A stretch of 64,000 nucleotides of DNA, from the NCBI GenBank assembly GCA_002844335.1, contig CP019154.1, forward strand, positions 1,736,001-1,800,000, written 5' to 3'. The translations under genes and the position numbers were made by a program. The DNA is from Haloarcula taiwanensis (GTDB lineage Archaea > Halobacteriota > Halobacteria > Halobacteriales > Haloarculaceae). This document shows, one piece after another, positions 1 through 8,641 of this stretch; positions within the stretch are counted from its first letter, which is position 1, and each line of letters opens with the position of its first letter. Under the pieces are notes generated by a model. It was not told the origin of the DNA. It made no database searches and saw only the letters and a list, made by a program, of their open reading frames with translations.

Positions 1-130
1 GTCCGAGACCAACACCGGCACCCGCTGCCAGTCCGGTGCCGATGCTTCCAGTCAACACGACCGTTCCGACGCCGAAGGCGATTCCCGGCGGGAACGCGAG
101 CAGTGACGGGTACACCAACGACACTCGCAT
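1..130 (-). CDS. Partial membrane protein (N-terminal 43 residues)
   Basis: Only the N-terminus is inside the window; the gene runs off the left edge on the minus strand. Reading down from the ATG at 130 gives MRVSLVYPSLLAFPP followed by a Gly/Ala/Val-rich stretch that would form a transmembrane helix. A TATA-like box at about 152-160 (minus strand) lies roughly 25 nt upstream, which suggests a leaderless transcript starting at this ATG. The codon use and the well placed promoter argue that it is real, but the visible part is too short to name a family. Confidence 0.5.
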   Translation of the reverse strand, partial: MRVSLVYPSLLAFPPGIAFGVGTVVLTGSIGTGLAAGAGVGLG

Positions 131-260
131 GCGTAGTGATGACGTGTCGTGCGTATAACGGTTCGCCCGTGTGTCCTCGGAGAATAGCAGTCGCTCGGAG
201 TCATAAAGCCGCTCGCTGGCGCACAGCTCTGCAGACCCGATCGGCGTGTTCGCGGCGCAG

Positions 261-1208
261 TTACTCTTCAGCGCCTTCGATCTCTTCGACGATCTCCTCG
301 GCGTCTACGTCGGCGTCTTCCAGCGCGTCTTCGATGTCTGCGCCGCCGGCACCGCCCATGCCGCCCATCATACCGGGCATGCCCATGCCGCCACCGCCGA
401 TCTCCTCCTGGACGATGATGCGATCGATGTCGAGCAGCTGGGTGAGCTGCTGGGCGATCTGCTGTTTGCCCATCATCCACTGCTGGTTCATCGTCAGCTG
501 CGGCGTCGCCTCGATGTAGAGCGTTTCTTTCTCGACTTCGACAGTTTCGTACTCAGGCTCGGACTCTTCGTCCTCGCCTTCGTCGTCTTCACTCTCGACG
601 AGCTGTTCTTCCTCGACGGTGTCGGTCTGGAACCACACGTCAAGTTCCATGTCGAGCATCATCTGAATGATGCCCTGTGCCTTCTCCTCGCGGTCTGTGA
701 CCTCTTCGAGAATCTCGTAGTCGTACTCGACATCTTCACCGGCCAGCGGATGGTTGAAGTCCACTCGCGCGCGCCCGCCGATGATGGTCTCGACGTGACC
801 GTGCTCGCCCTCGATGTCGACGTGTGCACCGGGATAGCGGTCATCCTCGGGGATCTTGTCCTTTGAGACCGTCCGGACTTCTTCCTCGTCGTACTCGCCG
901 AAGGCGTCGGCTGCTGCAACGGTCACGTTGCCCTCGTCGCCGACCTCTTTGCCGTAGATGTCCTGCTCGACGTCCGGGAAGATGTGGTTCTCGCCCAGCA
1001 CGATGGTTCGCGGGCCGAACTCCTGCTGTTCGGTATCGATGCCGTCTTCCTCGGCGACCGCTTCGTCAGTCGTGTCGACAAGCTGGCCGCCGTCGACGGT
1101 GCGGGCGGTGTAGGCGAGCTTGACAACATCGCCCTTCTGGAGTCCCTCCGCCTGTTCTTCTTCGTCTGCGGTTTCTTCATCGACTTCAGTCTCAGACTCG
1201 TTGCTCAT
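261..1208 (-). CDS. FKBP-type peptidyl-prolyl cis-trans isomerase (SlyD-like) with chaperonin-like Gly-Met tail
   Basis: A 315-residue cytoplasmic prolyl isomerase/chaperone. After a very acidic N-terminal leader (about residues 1-25) comes an FKBP domain of SlyD type, marked by KGDVVKLAYTAR, the LGENHIFPDVEQDIYG strand-helix and the flap-insert signature GRARVDFNHPLAG near residue 145. An acidic linker (about 195-215) leads to a second small domain and then a tail from about residue 270 that is rich in Gly-Met repeats (GGGGMGMPGMMGGMGG) followed by an acidic helix. SlyD proteins assist proline-limited folding. The Gly-Met tail resembles the C-terminal tails of group I and II chaperonins and is not a standard FKBP part. 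The gene stands alone, followed downstream by the clipped membrane gene and preceded by ilvA on the same strand. Confidence 0.9.
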   Translation of the reverse strand: MSNESETEVDEETADEEEQAEGLQKGDVVKLAYTARTVDGGQLVDTTDEAVAEEDGIDTEQQEFGPRTIVLGENHIFPDVEQDIYGKEVGDEGNVTVAAADAFGEYDEEEVRTVSKDKIPEDDRYPGAHVDIEGEHGHVETIIGGRARVDFNHPLAGEDVEYDYEILEEVTDREEKAQGIIQMMLDMELDVWFQTDTVEEEQLVESEDDEGEDEESEPEYETVEVEKETLYIEATPQLTMNQQWMMGKQQIAQQLTQLLDIDRIIVQEEIGGGGMGMPGMMGGMGGAGGADIEDALEDADVDAEEIVEEIEGAEE

Positions 1209-1290
1209 ACCCTGTTCGTCAGTCGTGGCACTCTTAAGGACAACGTTTCCCGGTCAACAGCGGTCGAGCAACTTCGGAAGTGACCAGCTA

Positions 1291-2316
1291 CTACTCGCTT
1301 TCAGCCAGCAGTCGGTCGAACTTCTCTCGGCCGATGTTCCGCCCCGAGATGGGGAGAACGACCGTTTCACCCCGTAGTTCGTCTCCAGCCTGAAGCGCCG
1401 CAGCGACAGCCGTCGCACAGGCCCCTTCCATGACAATTCGGTCCGTCTCGAACAGGCGTGCTACGGCGTCCGCAATTTCGTCTTCGGAGACGAGCCGGAA
1501 GTCAGCGAGTCCCGCCTGCAGTATTTGCGTCGGGAGCGCGAACGGCACCCGGGTCGCGACGCCCTCTGCGATGGTGTCGACGCTGTCGAGGGGCTCCAGC
1601 GTCTCCTCGTTCCAAGCGCGGTACACCGCGGGCGCACCCGCCGCCTGGACACCGACGACGGCGGCGTCGGTCATCGCCCCGAGCGTGATGCAGTACCCGG
1701 CTGCGGCGGTGCCGCCGCCGACGGGGCAGAACACGCGGTCGACATCGGGGCGCTCGTCGAGGACCTCCAGCCCGGCAGTGCCGACGCCAGCGAGCAACTT
1801 CGGTTCGTTGCCCGAGTGGACGTAGCGCGCCGCACGCTGGGTCGCCAGGGTCTCGATGTGTTCGCGGGCCTCGTCGTAGTCCTCGCCATGCTGAATGACT
1901 TCTGCGCCGAGTTGCTCCAGCGCATCGACTTTTCCGGCGTTGGCCTCTTCCGGGACACCGATGGTGACCGGTACGTCGAACTCGCGGCCGGCCCAGGCGA
2001 TAGACTGGCCGTGGTTCCCCGTACTCGCGGCGAGCAGTCCAGCGTCTTGGAACTCCTCGTCTATGGAGGCGACGAGATTTACACCCCCACGGACTTTGAA
2101 CGCTCCAGTCGGGAGCGTATCCTCCCGCTTGAGCAGAACATCCGCGTCGAGGGCTTCGGAGAGGGCTTCGCTGCGGACCAGCGGCGTTTCCGGGAGATGC
2201 TGCCGGATGCGTTGCCGGGCGCGCGCGACCGTTGCAACTGTCGGCGGCGTCAGGTCGTGGTACGGAAAGAGGGTCGTCTCGTCCGGGGAGTCGATCGGCT
2301 CGTAGCGACCGGCCAT
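1291..2316 (-). CDS. ilvA: Threonine dehydratase (threonine ammonia-lyase)
   Basis: PLP-dependent fold-type II enzyme of 341 residues that deaminates threonine to 2-oxobutanoate, the entry to isoleucine synthesis or threonine breakdown. The PLP lysine is in TGAFKVRGG at about residue 74, the substrate loop is AASTGNHGQS near 100, and the phosphate-binding glycine loop is VGGGTAAAG near 200. It ends without an ACT regulatory domain, so it is the short form, probably not isoleucine-feedback controlled. I start at the internal ATG (MAGRYEPIDS) rather than one eight codons upstream because the upstream residues look unrelated to the family. A serine/threonine dehydratase of related specificity cannot be excluded. 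Confidence 0.88.
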   Translation of the reverse strand: MAGRYEPIDSPDETTLFPYHDLTPPTVATVARARQRIRQHLPETPLVRSEALSEALDADVLLKREDTLPTGAFKVRGGVNLVASIDEEFQDAGLLAASTGNHGQSIAWAGREFDVPVTIGVPEEANAGKVDALEQLGAEVIQHGEDYDEAREHIETLATQRAARYVHSGNEPKLLAGVGTAGLEVLDERPDVDRVFCPVGGGTAAAGYCITLGAMTDAAVVGVQAAGAPAVYRAWNEETLEPLDSVDTIAEGVATRVPFALPTQILQAGLADFRLVSEDEIADAVARLFETDRIVMEGACATAVAAALQAGDELRGETVVLPISGRNIGREKFDRLLAESE

Positions 2317-2396
2317 ACTACTACCCGAGAGAGCGGACACAGTAAATGGCGCGGTCGACGGGAGCGTTTTTCAGCGGCCCGGCCCAGCCCCACAGT

Positions 2397-2939
2397 ATGT
2401 ACGAAGTCGAGGTGAAAGTGCCAGCGGACATCGAGACTGTCGCGGAGCGACTCGACGAACTCGGGGCCGAGCAGGTCGATACGGTGATACAGACGGACAC
2501 GTACTACGATGCGCCCCACCGGAATTTCGCCGAGACAGACGAGGCGTTCCGGGTCCGCCGTGAAACCAGAAAAGGCGAAACGGACGCGAAAGTTACTTAT
2601 AAGGGCCCACTCCTCGAAGCGGAGTCGAAGAGCCGAGAGGAGTTCGAAACAGGCGTCGAGAACGGCGACGATATCGACGCAATCGTCCAGCACCTCGGTT
2701 TCGAGCCGGCGGCGACCGTCCGGAAGAACCGCCGGGTGTACGAAGTCCGGGAATACGACGTCACGCTTGACGCGGTCGACGGTGTCGGCGAGTTCGTTGA
2801 AGTCGAACGAGAGACTGACGGCGACATCGAACCCGTTCGAGAGGGGGCCTACGGGGTGCTTCGGGACCTCGGTCTGAATCCCGACGAGCAGCAACGGACC
2901 TCCTATCTCGGTATGCTACTTAGCGATGCGAACGAGTAA
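2397..2939 (+). CDS. cyaB: CYTH-domain protein (class IV adenylate cyclase CyaB family)
   Basis: 180 residues covering a complete CYTH (CyaB-thiamine triphosphatase) tunnel-fold domain. The family signature E-x-E-x-K is present at the start (YEVEVKVP), followed by the paired basic/acidic strand motifs FRVRRET, KVTYKGP and EEFETGV that line the triphosphate and metal site. Members bind organic or inorganic triphosphates: some are adenylate cyclases, many are triphosphatases. In an archaeon the substrate is unknown. The start at MYEVEVK is chosen because the signature must lie at the very N-terminus. It is divergent from ilvA across an 80-nt promoter region and lies about 60 nt before mat. Confidence 0.85.
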   Translation: MYEVEVKVPADIETVAERLDELGAEQVDTVIQTDTYYDAPHRNFAETDEAFRVRRETRKGETDAKVTYKGPLLEAESKSREEFETGVENGDDIDAIVQHLGFEPAATVRKNRRVYEVREYDVTLDAVDGVGEFVEVERETDGDIEPVREGAYGVLRDLGLNPDEQQRTSYLGMLLSDANE

Positions 2940-2998
2940 TCATTCAGCCGTTATCTGTTCCCGTAAGTTATAGAACCCGGCCAGACGAAGTCGAGGCA

Positions 2999-4201
2999 AT
3001 GACTGAGCGGAACATCCACGTCCAACCTGCGAGCGGGCTCGCCGTCGAAGATCAAGACATCGAAGTCGTAGAGCGCAAGGGTATCGGCCACCCGGACTCA
3101 ATCTGTGACGGCATCGCGGAGACGGTGTCGCGTGCGCTGGCACAGACGTACATCGACCGCTTTGGCACAGTCTTGCATTACAACACAGACGAGACACAGC
3201 TCGTCGCTGGCACCGCCGCCCCGGCGTATGGCGGCGGCGAGGTGCTTGAGCCGATCTACATTCTGGTCGTCGGTCGAGCGACGAAGAAGTTCGACGGCGA
3301 ACGCATCCCGGCCGAAAGCATCGCTCTTCGGGCCGCACGCGACTACCTCGACGAGCAGTTCCCACATCTCGACCTCGGGTCCGATGTCATCGTCGACGTT
3401 CAGTTCGGCGAAGGGTCGGGCGATCTCCAGACAGTGTTCGGCGAGGAGGCGACAGTTCCGATGGCAAACGACACGAGCTATGGCGTCGGCCACGCTCCGC
3501 TAACGGAAACAGAACAGATCGTCCGAAACACCGAGCAGAAACTGACCGGCGAATACGCCGAGGCAAACCCGGTCGTCGGCCAGGACGTCAAGGTGATGGG
3601 CAAGCGCGAGGGCGACCACATCGATGTGACCGTGGCCGTCGCAATGGTCGACGAACACGTCCCGGACCTCGAAGCGTACAAAACCGCTGTTTCGGACGTT
3701 CAAGCATTCGTTACCGACCTCGCAGAGGAGTACACCGACCGTGACGTAACGGTCCACGTCAACACGGCCGACGACTACGACGCCGAGTCAATCTATCTCA
3801 CGACCACTGGGACCAGCGCCGAGCAGGGCGATGACGGCTCCGTCGGGCGCGGAAACCGCGCGAACGGGCTCATCACGCCGAACCGCCCGATGAGCATGGA
3901 GGCGACATCCGGCAAGAACCCAGTTAACCACATCGGAAAAATATATAATCTTCTCTCGACAGAAATAGCACAGTCCGTCGCGAATGAGGTTGACGGCATC
4001 CGACAGGTCCAGATGCGCCTTCTCTCACAGATCGGGTCACCGATTGACGAACCCCACGTCGCCGATGCCACAGTTGTCACCGAAGACGGTATCGCGGTCG
4101 GCGACGTCGAATCGGAGATTCAGGCCACGATTGACGACGAACTGGCCGACGTGACCGACATTACGCGACAAGTCATCGAGGGGAACCTCTCGACGTTCTG
4201 A
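2999..4201 (+). CDS. mat: Methionine adenosyltransferase, archaeal type
   Basis: 400-residue enzyme that makes S-adenosylmethionine from methionine and ATP. It belongs to the archaeal MAT family, recognisable from [18 protein letters not shown] near residue 30, the long glycine-containing segment [19 protein letters not shown] near 280 and the [13 protein letters not shown] block near 300. The length is normal for the family. A TATA-like element (GTTATAG) sits about 30 nt upstream of the ATG. It provides SAM for methyltransferases such as the O-methyltransferase at 29.8 kb. The archaeal family is very distinctive, so the call is secure. Confidence 0.96.
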   Translation: MTERNIHVQPASGLAVEDQDIEVVERKGIGHPDSICDGIAETVSRALAQTYIDRFGTVLHYNTDETQLVAGTAAPAYGGGEVLEPIYILVVGRATKKFDGERIPAESIALRAARDYLDEQFPHLDLGSDVIVDVQFGEGSGDLQTVFGEEATVPMANDTSYGVGHAPLTETEQIVRNTEQKLTGEYAEANPVVGQDVKVMGKREGDHIDVTVAVAMVDEHVPDLEAYKTAVSDVQAFVTDLAEEYTDRDVTVHVNTADDYDAESIYLTTTGTSAEQGDDGSVGRGNRANGLITPNRPMSMEATSGKNPVNHIGKIYNLLSTEIAQSVANEVDGIRQVQMRLLSQIGSPIDEPHVADATVVTEDGIAVGDVESEIQATIDDELADVTDITRQVIEGNLSTF

Positions 4202-4248
4202 GACGGCCAAGCGATATCCCTTTACTCGCTGGTAGTCAACTCGCAGAC

Positions 4249-5436
4249 ATGCATCCCCCAGACGCCGACAGCGTACTCGTCCGCCACGGCGAGCTCGGCG
4301 TCAAAAGCGACCAGGTCCGCCGGAAGATGGAACACCAGCTGGCGGACAACCTCCGTGCGATGCTCGACGCCCGCGACCTGCCGGGAGATATCGACCAGCG
4401 GCGGAACCGACTGTTCATCCACACCGACCACCCCGAGGGCGTGACTGCGGCTGCGGCCGACACGTTCGGCGTCACCTCCGCATCGGCAGTCGCGACGACC
4501 GACCCGACGCTATCCGAAATCGCAGACACATTGGCCGAAACCACGCGAGAGCAGTACGACGGTGGCACATTTGCCGTCGAGGCCCGCCGGGCGGGGCCAC
4601 CATCGGCACATCCCTTTTCGAGTTCGGACATCGAGTCCACCGGCGGGACCGCTGTCGGGGAAACAATAACCGACATGGGCGGCGAGCCCGTTGTCGACCT
4701 CGACGAGCCCGATTTCGAACTGTTTGTCGAGTGTCGCGCCGACAAGGCGTACGTCTTCTGTGAGAAGCGCGCCGGCCCGGGCGGGCTCCCGCTGGGGACC
4801 CAGCGACCCGTCGTCGCGCTCGTCAGCGGCGGCATCGACTCGCCCGTCGCCGCCTGGAAGCTCATGAAACGCGGCGCGCCGGTGATTCCCGTCTACGTCG
4901 ACCTCGGTGACTACGGCGGCCCCGACCACCGGGCCCGGGCCCGTTCGACCGTCGAGACGCTCGCCGCGTACGCGCCCGGACACGACCTCTCGCTTTCCGT
5001 GGTCGACGCCGGGGACGTCGTCGCCGACCTCTCGGAAGACCTCGGGTCGCTCCGGATGCTCGCGCTCCGCCGGTTCATGCTCGCGGTCGCCGAGGCTATC
5101 GCCCGCGAGCGCGACGCCGTCGGCATCGTCACCGGGGAGGCCATCGGCCAGAAGTCCAGCCAGACCAGCGCGAACATCGCGGTCACGGACGCCGCGACGA
5201 CGCTCCCGGTCCACCGGCCGAACCTCACCGTCGACAAATCCGAGATAACCGACCGCGCGCGGGCCATCGGAACCTTCGAGGACTCGACAATCGACACCGG
5301 CTGCAACCGTGTCGCGCCGTCACACCCCGAGACCAACGCCTCGCTCGAAGCGGTCCGAGCGGCCGAACCCGACGACCTGCTCGACCGAGCCGAGGCCCGC
5401 GCCCGGGACCGCGCCGTCGTCCCCATCGAAAGCTAA
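4249..5436 (+). CDS. thiI: tRNA 4-thiouridine synthase / thiamine biosynthesis protein ThiI
   Basis: 395 residues with an N-terminal ferredoxin-like/THUMP RNA-binding region (about 1-165) and a C-terminal PP-loop ATP pyrophosphatase domain with the motif SGGIDSPVA at about residue 193. The enzyme adenylates U8 of tRNA for thiolation and may also supply sulfur for the thiazole of thiamine. There is no C-terminal rhodanese domain, as in many archaeal ThiI proteins, so sulfur must come from another carrier. A conserved cysteine is seen in DTGCNRVAP near residue 350. The gene follows mat by 47 nt on the same strand and is followed 27 nt later by a small conserved protein. Confidence 0.93.
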   Translation: MHPPDADSVLVRHGELGVKSDQVRRKMEHQLADNLRAMLDARDLPGDIDQRRNRLFIHTDHPEGVTAAAADTFGVTSASAVATTDPTLSEIADTLAETTREQYDGGTFAVEARRAGPPSAHPFSSSDIESTGGTAVGETITDMGGEPVVDLDEPDFELFVECRADKAYVFCEKRAGPGGLPLGTQRPVVALVSGGIDSPVAAWKLMKRGAPVIPVYVDLGDYGGPDHRARARSTVETLAAYAPGHDLSLSVVDAGDVVADLSEDLGSLRMLALRRFMLAVAEAIARERDAVGIVTGEAIGQKSSQTSANIAVTDAATTLPVHRPNLTVDKSEITDRARAIGTFEDSTIDTGCNRVAPSHPETNASLEAVRAAEPDDLLDRAEARARDRAVVPIES

Positions 5437-5463
5437 ATTTCCGGGGCGGGCCAGAGTTGAGCC

Positions 5464-5973
5464 ATGACGCAGGTCTGTCTCGTCGGGAGCGAGGACGTGA
5501 ACCTCCGGTACGAACTCCTCTCGCGCGAGACCGCACGGAACGCGCTTGCCACCTACGACCTGCAGGAACCGTTCGCGAACACCGTCGCCGTCGACACCGT
5601 GAGCCTGGGGGCGGCGGTGGCGCTCCTGAACGACCTGAACTGGTATCTCATCCGTTTCGCCGACGCCGCCCTCGTCCGCGACCCCTCCATCAGCGAGACG
5701 GAGTGGCTCTCCCGAGACCTCGCCGCCGCGATTCGGGACGACGACATTGCCCCCGAGGACACCGGGCGCTTTCTCAACGTGTACGGCGTCGTCGAGAGCG
5801 AGCCATCGGACGCGGACGAGACGGCTGACACCCAGGCAGCGGCCGAGCGACCGCCGGAACTTGTCGAGCCGATGCTTCTGACGCGGACCGGCGACACGAT
5901 TCCCGAGTACGACCTGCAGGACGTGGACGACACGCTCGTCGTGCGGGTGACCGAGTCCGAGTTCGGTGCCTGA
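5464..5973 (+). CDS. Conserved haloarchaeal protein of unknown function (DUF5804-like)
   Basis: 169 residues, soluble and acidic, with no signal peptide or membrane segment. The first half (to about residue 110) is a compact region starting MTQVCLVGSEDVNLRYELL; a short acidic linker rich in Glu, Asp and Ala (about 118-130) leads to a C-terminal strand pair ending DTLVVRVTESEFGA. The start lies 27 nt after thiI, with which it is probably co-transcribed. I recall similar proteins in haloarchaea as a domain of unknown function (DUF5804), but I cannot confirm this by search. No catalytic motif is visible. Confidence 0.72.
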   Translation: MTQVCLVGSEDVNLRYELLSRETARNALATYDLQEPFANTVAVDTVSLGAAVALLNDLNWYLIRFADAALVRDPSISETEWLSRDLAAAIRDDDIAPEDTGRFLNVYGVVESEPSDADETADTQAAAERPPELVEPMLLTRTGDTIPEYDLQDVDDTLVVRVTESEFGA

Positions 5974-6178
5974 GAAAAGCGCCCGGGTGTCAGAGGCACG
6001 GGCACTCCGGGTGGGCGCTGCCGACGGGCTGTTCGCCCACGGTCCCCACCACTCGTCCGAACCGTATATACCGAATGGCCGGGAAAGTTCCCGACCCCTG
6101 AGAATCAATGCCTGTTTTCAGAAATACTGGGGCGAAGAGCAAGAACGATACCGGATAGCGACGAACGACGAGACGGAC

Positions 6179-6943
6179 ATGGGACAGCCCTCACCGGTGG
6201 TCGACGTCGTCACGAAGCGATACGAGTTCCTCGTCGCGTTATCAGCGCCGAAAACAAAACCCGAACTCGTAGCCTCGCTCGACCGGTCGCGGTCCACCGT
6301 CGACCGGGCGGTCGGCGCGCTCCGCGAGGCCGACCTCGTCGAACGGACCGGCAGCGAGTACGTCGTCACCTATGCGGGCCGACAGGCGACGGCAGCCTAC
6401 GAGGGGTTCTGCGACCGGCTCGACGCCCTCCAGCGTGCCCATCCCGTTCTCTCCGCGCTGCCCGCCGACGTCGACATCGACCCGGCTGTCCTCCACGGCG
6501 CGGACGTAGAGACCGCGTCGCCGGCCGCACCGACCGTCCCGACCGAGGAGACCGTCGACGTCCTGGACGGAACGACGTCGTTTCAGGGGACCGGCCCGGC
6601 CGTCCTCCCGCGCTACGTCGACGTCATCGAGTCCCTGTGGAGCGACACGACCGTCGACGTCGAACTGGTGGTGACGGAGGCCGTCGCCGAGTCGCTGGAG
6701 AGCGCGCTCCCCGACAGGCGTGAGACGCTCGAAGACCTGTCGAACGTCTCGCTGTACGTGACCGGGGAACCGATGCCGTACGCGGTCTGGACCGCCGACA
6801 GGGCCGACGGGGCCGTCAGCGGTATCGTCGTCTACACGGAGACAGGTATCAAGGGGACCATCAACAACGACACCGCGGCGATGAACGAGTGGGCCCGCGA
6901 GAAGTACGAGGCCTACAGGCGGGACGCGCGCCCGCTCGACTAG
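6179..6943 (+). CDS. Helix-turn-helix transcriptional regulator with FilR1-type effector domain
   Basis: 254 residues. An N-terminal winged helix-turn-helix (about 10-75; YEFLVALSAPKTKPELVASL and SRSTVDRAVGALREADLV) is followed by a linker and a C-terminal sensor region of the DUF1724/FilR1 middle-domain type common in haloarchaeal regulators (ends GTINNDTAAMNEWAREKYE). An upstream ATG in the same frame at 5966 overlaps the previous gene and gives residues unlike the family, so the start at MGQPSPVVDVV is preferred. Its 3' end overlaps the convergent cysK by 4 nt. The effector is unknown. Confidence 0.85.
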   Translation: MGQPSPVVDVVTKRYEFLVALSAPKTKPELVASLDRSRSTVDRAVGALREADLVERTGSEYVVTYAGRQATAAYEGFCDRLDALQRAHPVLSALPADVDIDPAVLHGADVETASPAAPTVPTEETVDVLDGTTSFQGTGPAVLPRYVDVIESLWSDTTVDVELVVTEAVAESLESALPDRRETLEDLSNVSLYVTGEPMPYAVWTADRADGAVSGIVVYTETGIKGTINNDTAAMNEWAREKYEAYRRDARPLD

Positions 6944-7854
6944 TCGTCGAACATCCCGGTCGACATGTACCGCTCGCCGCTGTCCCAGTAGACCGTGACG
7001 ACGAGCGGGTCGTCGACGCCGTCGGCAACGAGTTTCCCGGCCACCTCCCGCGCGGCGAGATTCGACGCGCCCGAGGACTGGCCGACGAGGATACCCTCCT
7101 CGCGGGCGAGGCGTCGACACTCGTCTTCCGCGTCCGCAAGTTCGACCGTCACCACGTCGTCCAGCAAGTCGGTGTCGAGGTTGTCACTGACGAAGCCCGG
7201 CCCCATCCCCTGGAAACTATCCTCGCCGGTTCCCGGTTCCATTCCCGAGAGGACGGCGTTGTCCGCCGGCTCGACCGCGACGATGTCCATCTCGGGGAAC
7301 GCCTCGCGCAGCCGGCGGCCGGTTCCGGTGAGGGTCCCGCCGGTCCCGACGCCCGCGACCAGGGCGTCGACGGTCCGGTCGCCGACCTGTTCGAGTATCT
7401 CCTCGCCCGTCGTCTCGTAGTGTGCCCGCGGGTTCGCCGGGTTCTCGAACTGCCGGAGCTGGACGTGGTCGTCGCGGTCACACAGTTCGTCGGCGCGCTC
7501 TTTCGCGTCGGAGATGTCGCCCTCGACCAGTTCGATGTCCGCGCCGTAGGCCTTCATTATCTGGCGGCGCTCGGGCGACTTCGAGGCCGGCATCACCAGC
7601 ACCACGTCGTACCCCTTCGTCGACCCGACCATCGCCATCCCAATGCCGGTGTTCCCACTTGTCGGTTCGACGAGCGTATCACCCGGTTCGAGTGCCCCGT
7701 TTTGCTCGGCGTCGTCTATCATGTACTTGGCCGGCCGGTCCTTGGCGGAGCCGCCGGGATTGAACGACTCGACCTTCGCCGCGACGGTTGCCCCCTCCGG
7801 CGCGCGGACCGAGACCAGCGGGGACCCGATTGTATCGAGAATGGAGTCTTTCAT
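6940..7854 (-). CDS. cysK: Cysteine synthase (O-acetylserine sulfhydrylase family)
   Basis: 304-residue PLP enzyme of fold type II that forms cysteine from an activated serine and sulfide. Key motifs are NPGGSAKDRPA with the PLP lysine at residue 38, the substrate-binding loop PTSGNTGIGM near 66-72, the phosphate-binding loop GVGTGGTLTG near 172-181 and GQSSGASN near 260. Length matches CysK. In haloarchaea related enzymes can also act as cystathionine beta-synthase, so the exact substrate is inferred. It is convergent with the FilR1-type regulator (4-nt overlap of the 3' ends) and has no same-strand operon partner. Confidence 0.9.
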   Translation of the reverse strand: MKDSILDTIGSPLVSVRAPEGATVAAKVESFNPGGSAKDRPAKYMIDDAEQNGALEPGDTLVEPTSGNTGIGMAMVGSTKGYDVVLVMPASKSPERRQIMKAYGADIELVEGDISDAKERADELCDRDDHVQLRQFENPANPRAHYETTGEEILEQVGDRTVDALVAGVGTGGTLTGTGRRLREAFPEMDIVAVEPADNAVLSGMEPGTGEDSFQGMGPGFVSDNLDTDLLDDVVTVELADAEDECRRLAREEGILVGQSSGASNLAAREVAGKLVADGVDDPLVVTVYWDSGERYMSTGMFDD

Positions 7855-7953
7855 CGCCGCCGGCTACGCGGCCCCGACTTAAACGCCTACTGAAGGTCCC
7901 AAACAGTTCGTTGTCTCCCGGGCCGCGGCAGCGCTTTCCGGCGTCGACACCAT

Positions 7954-8373
7954 TCAGGTGAACATGTTTATGTCGTCGACCGGCAGTACCGAGTAATCAA
8001 CCGACAGCGTGTCCTTCGTCGCCCGGACCTTGCCGACGAACGCGGAGATGTCGTCGAGTTGTCCCTCCAAGACGAACAGTTCCATACAGTACCGGTCGCC
8101 GACGTGACTGTGGAAGTTCGACGCGACGATCGACTCGTGGTCGTGGCGGAGGTGCATCATCTTCTCCTCAACCGTGGTCGTCTCGTAGTCAAACAACACA
8201 GTGACGACCGCCATCAGTTCGCGGTCCTCCAGTCGCTTGTCCTCGAACTCGCCCATCAGGTTCCGGACTGCTTCACGAACTACTTCGCTGCGACCCGTGT
8301 ATCCGTGTTCGTCGGCGAACGTGTCGATTCGCTCTTCCAGTTCGTCCGGCATCGAGATGCTGACTACGCCCAT
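7954..8373 (-). CDS. nikR: Nickel-responsive ribbon-helix-helix regulator NikR
   Basis: 139 residues. An N-terminal ribbon-helix-helix DNA-binding arm ([20 protein letters not shown]) and a C-terminal ACT-like metal-sensing domain give the NikR architecture and length. The square-planar nickel ligands of E. coli NikR (His76, His87, His89, Cys95) are matched by His77, His88, His90 and Cys96 ([12 protein letters not shown]), so nickel sensing is likely intact. It probably represses nickel uptake; no nickel transporter lies in this window. A perfect inverted repeat spans its own TATA region (8388-8419), suggesting autoregulation. Confidence 0.92.
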   Translation of the reverse strand: MGVVSISMPDELEERIDTFADEHGYTGRSEVVREAVRNLMGEFEDKRLEDRELMAVVTVLFDYETTTVEEKMMHLRHDHESIVASNFHSHVGDRYCMELFVLEGQLDDISAFVGKVRATKDTLSVDYSVLPVDDINMFT

Positions 8374-8387
8374 GTAATAACTCGGTC

Positions 8388-8419
8388 GCGTTGGGGTATT
8401 AATATTTCATATCCAACGC
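8388..8419. promoter_or_regulatory. Inverted repeat over the nikR promoter (candidate NikR operator)
   Basis: Perfect 7-bp inverted arms GCGTTGG (8388-8394) and CCAACGC (8413-8419) are separated by 18 AT-rich bases that include the likely TATA box of nikR (AATATTAATA on the minus strand), about 25 nt upstream of the nikR ATG. NikR family operators are two half-sites spaced in this way, so an autoregulatory operator is a reasonable inference. Confidence 0.5.
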
Positions 8420-8468
8420 ATCGGACGGCGCTGCGGCTGTCCGCGTGCGCTCGTCTATACATACAGAA

Positions 8469-8504
8469 AGCCCACCCGGGAGAGATGTCTCTCCCGGGTG
8501 GGCT
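8469..8504 (-). terminator. Perfect 17-bp hairpin downstream of 5S rRNA
   Basis: Two 17-nt arms, AGCCCACCCGGGAGAGA and its exact complement, flank a 2-nt loop, only 16 nt beyond the 5S 3' end. In the transcript it is followed by TTCTGTATG, which is T-rich but not a clean T-run. It probably ends or stabilises the rRNA transcript. It sits where other haloarchaeal operons carry tRNA-Cys; no tRNA is seen here. Confidence 0.6.
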
Positions 8505-8519
8505 GTGTAAGATATGAAT

Positions 8520-8641
8520 GGTGGCGGCGAACCGGATTTCCCAGAGGCTCGCGCACTCCAGTACTCCCCGGAACGCTGGCGGGCTTATCTTCCGTGTTCG
8601 GGATGGGTACGGGAGGCAACCCCGCCGCTGTGGCCGCCTAA
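8520..8641 (-). rRNA. rrf: 5S ribosomal RNA
   Basis: 122-nt 5S rRNA on the minus strand, starting TTAGGCGGCCACAGCGG and ending CGGTTCGCCGCCACC. The terminal helix (GGCGGC pairing with GCCGCC), the CCCGAACACGG loop and the GGGGAGTACTGGAG segment identify haloarchaeal 5S. The 122-nt length matches the value known for Haloarcula. It follows the 23S gene after about 139 nt and is preceded immediately by a tRNA-like minihelix (8642-8682). Confidence 0.97.

Noticed and set aside
8059-8517. ORF opposite nikR running into the 5S flank
   Set aside because: Antisense to nikR and covers the rRNA terminator hairpin; no promoter seen.
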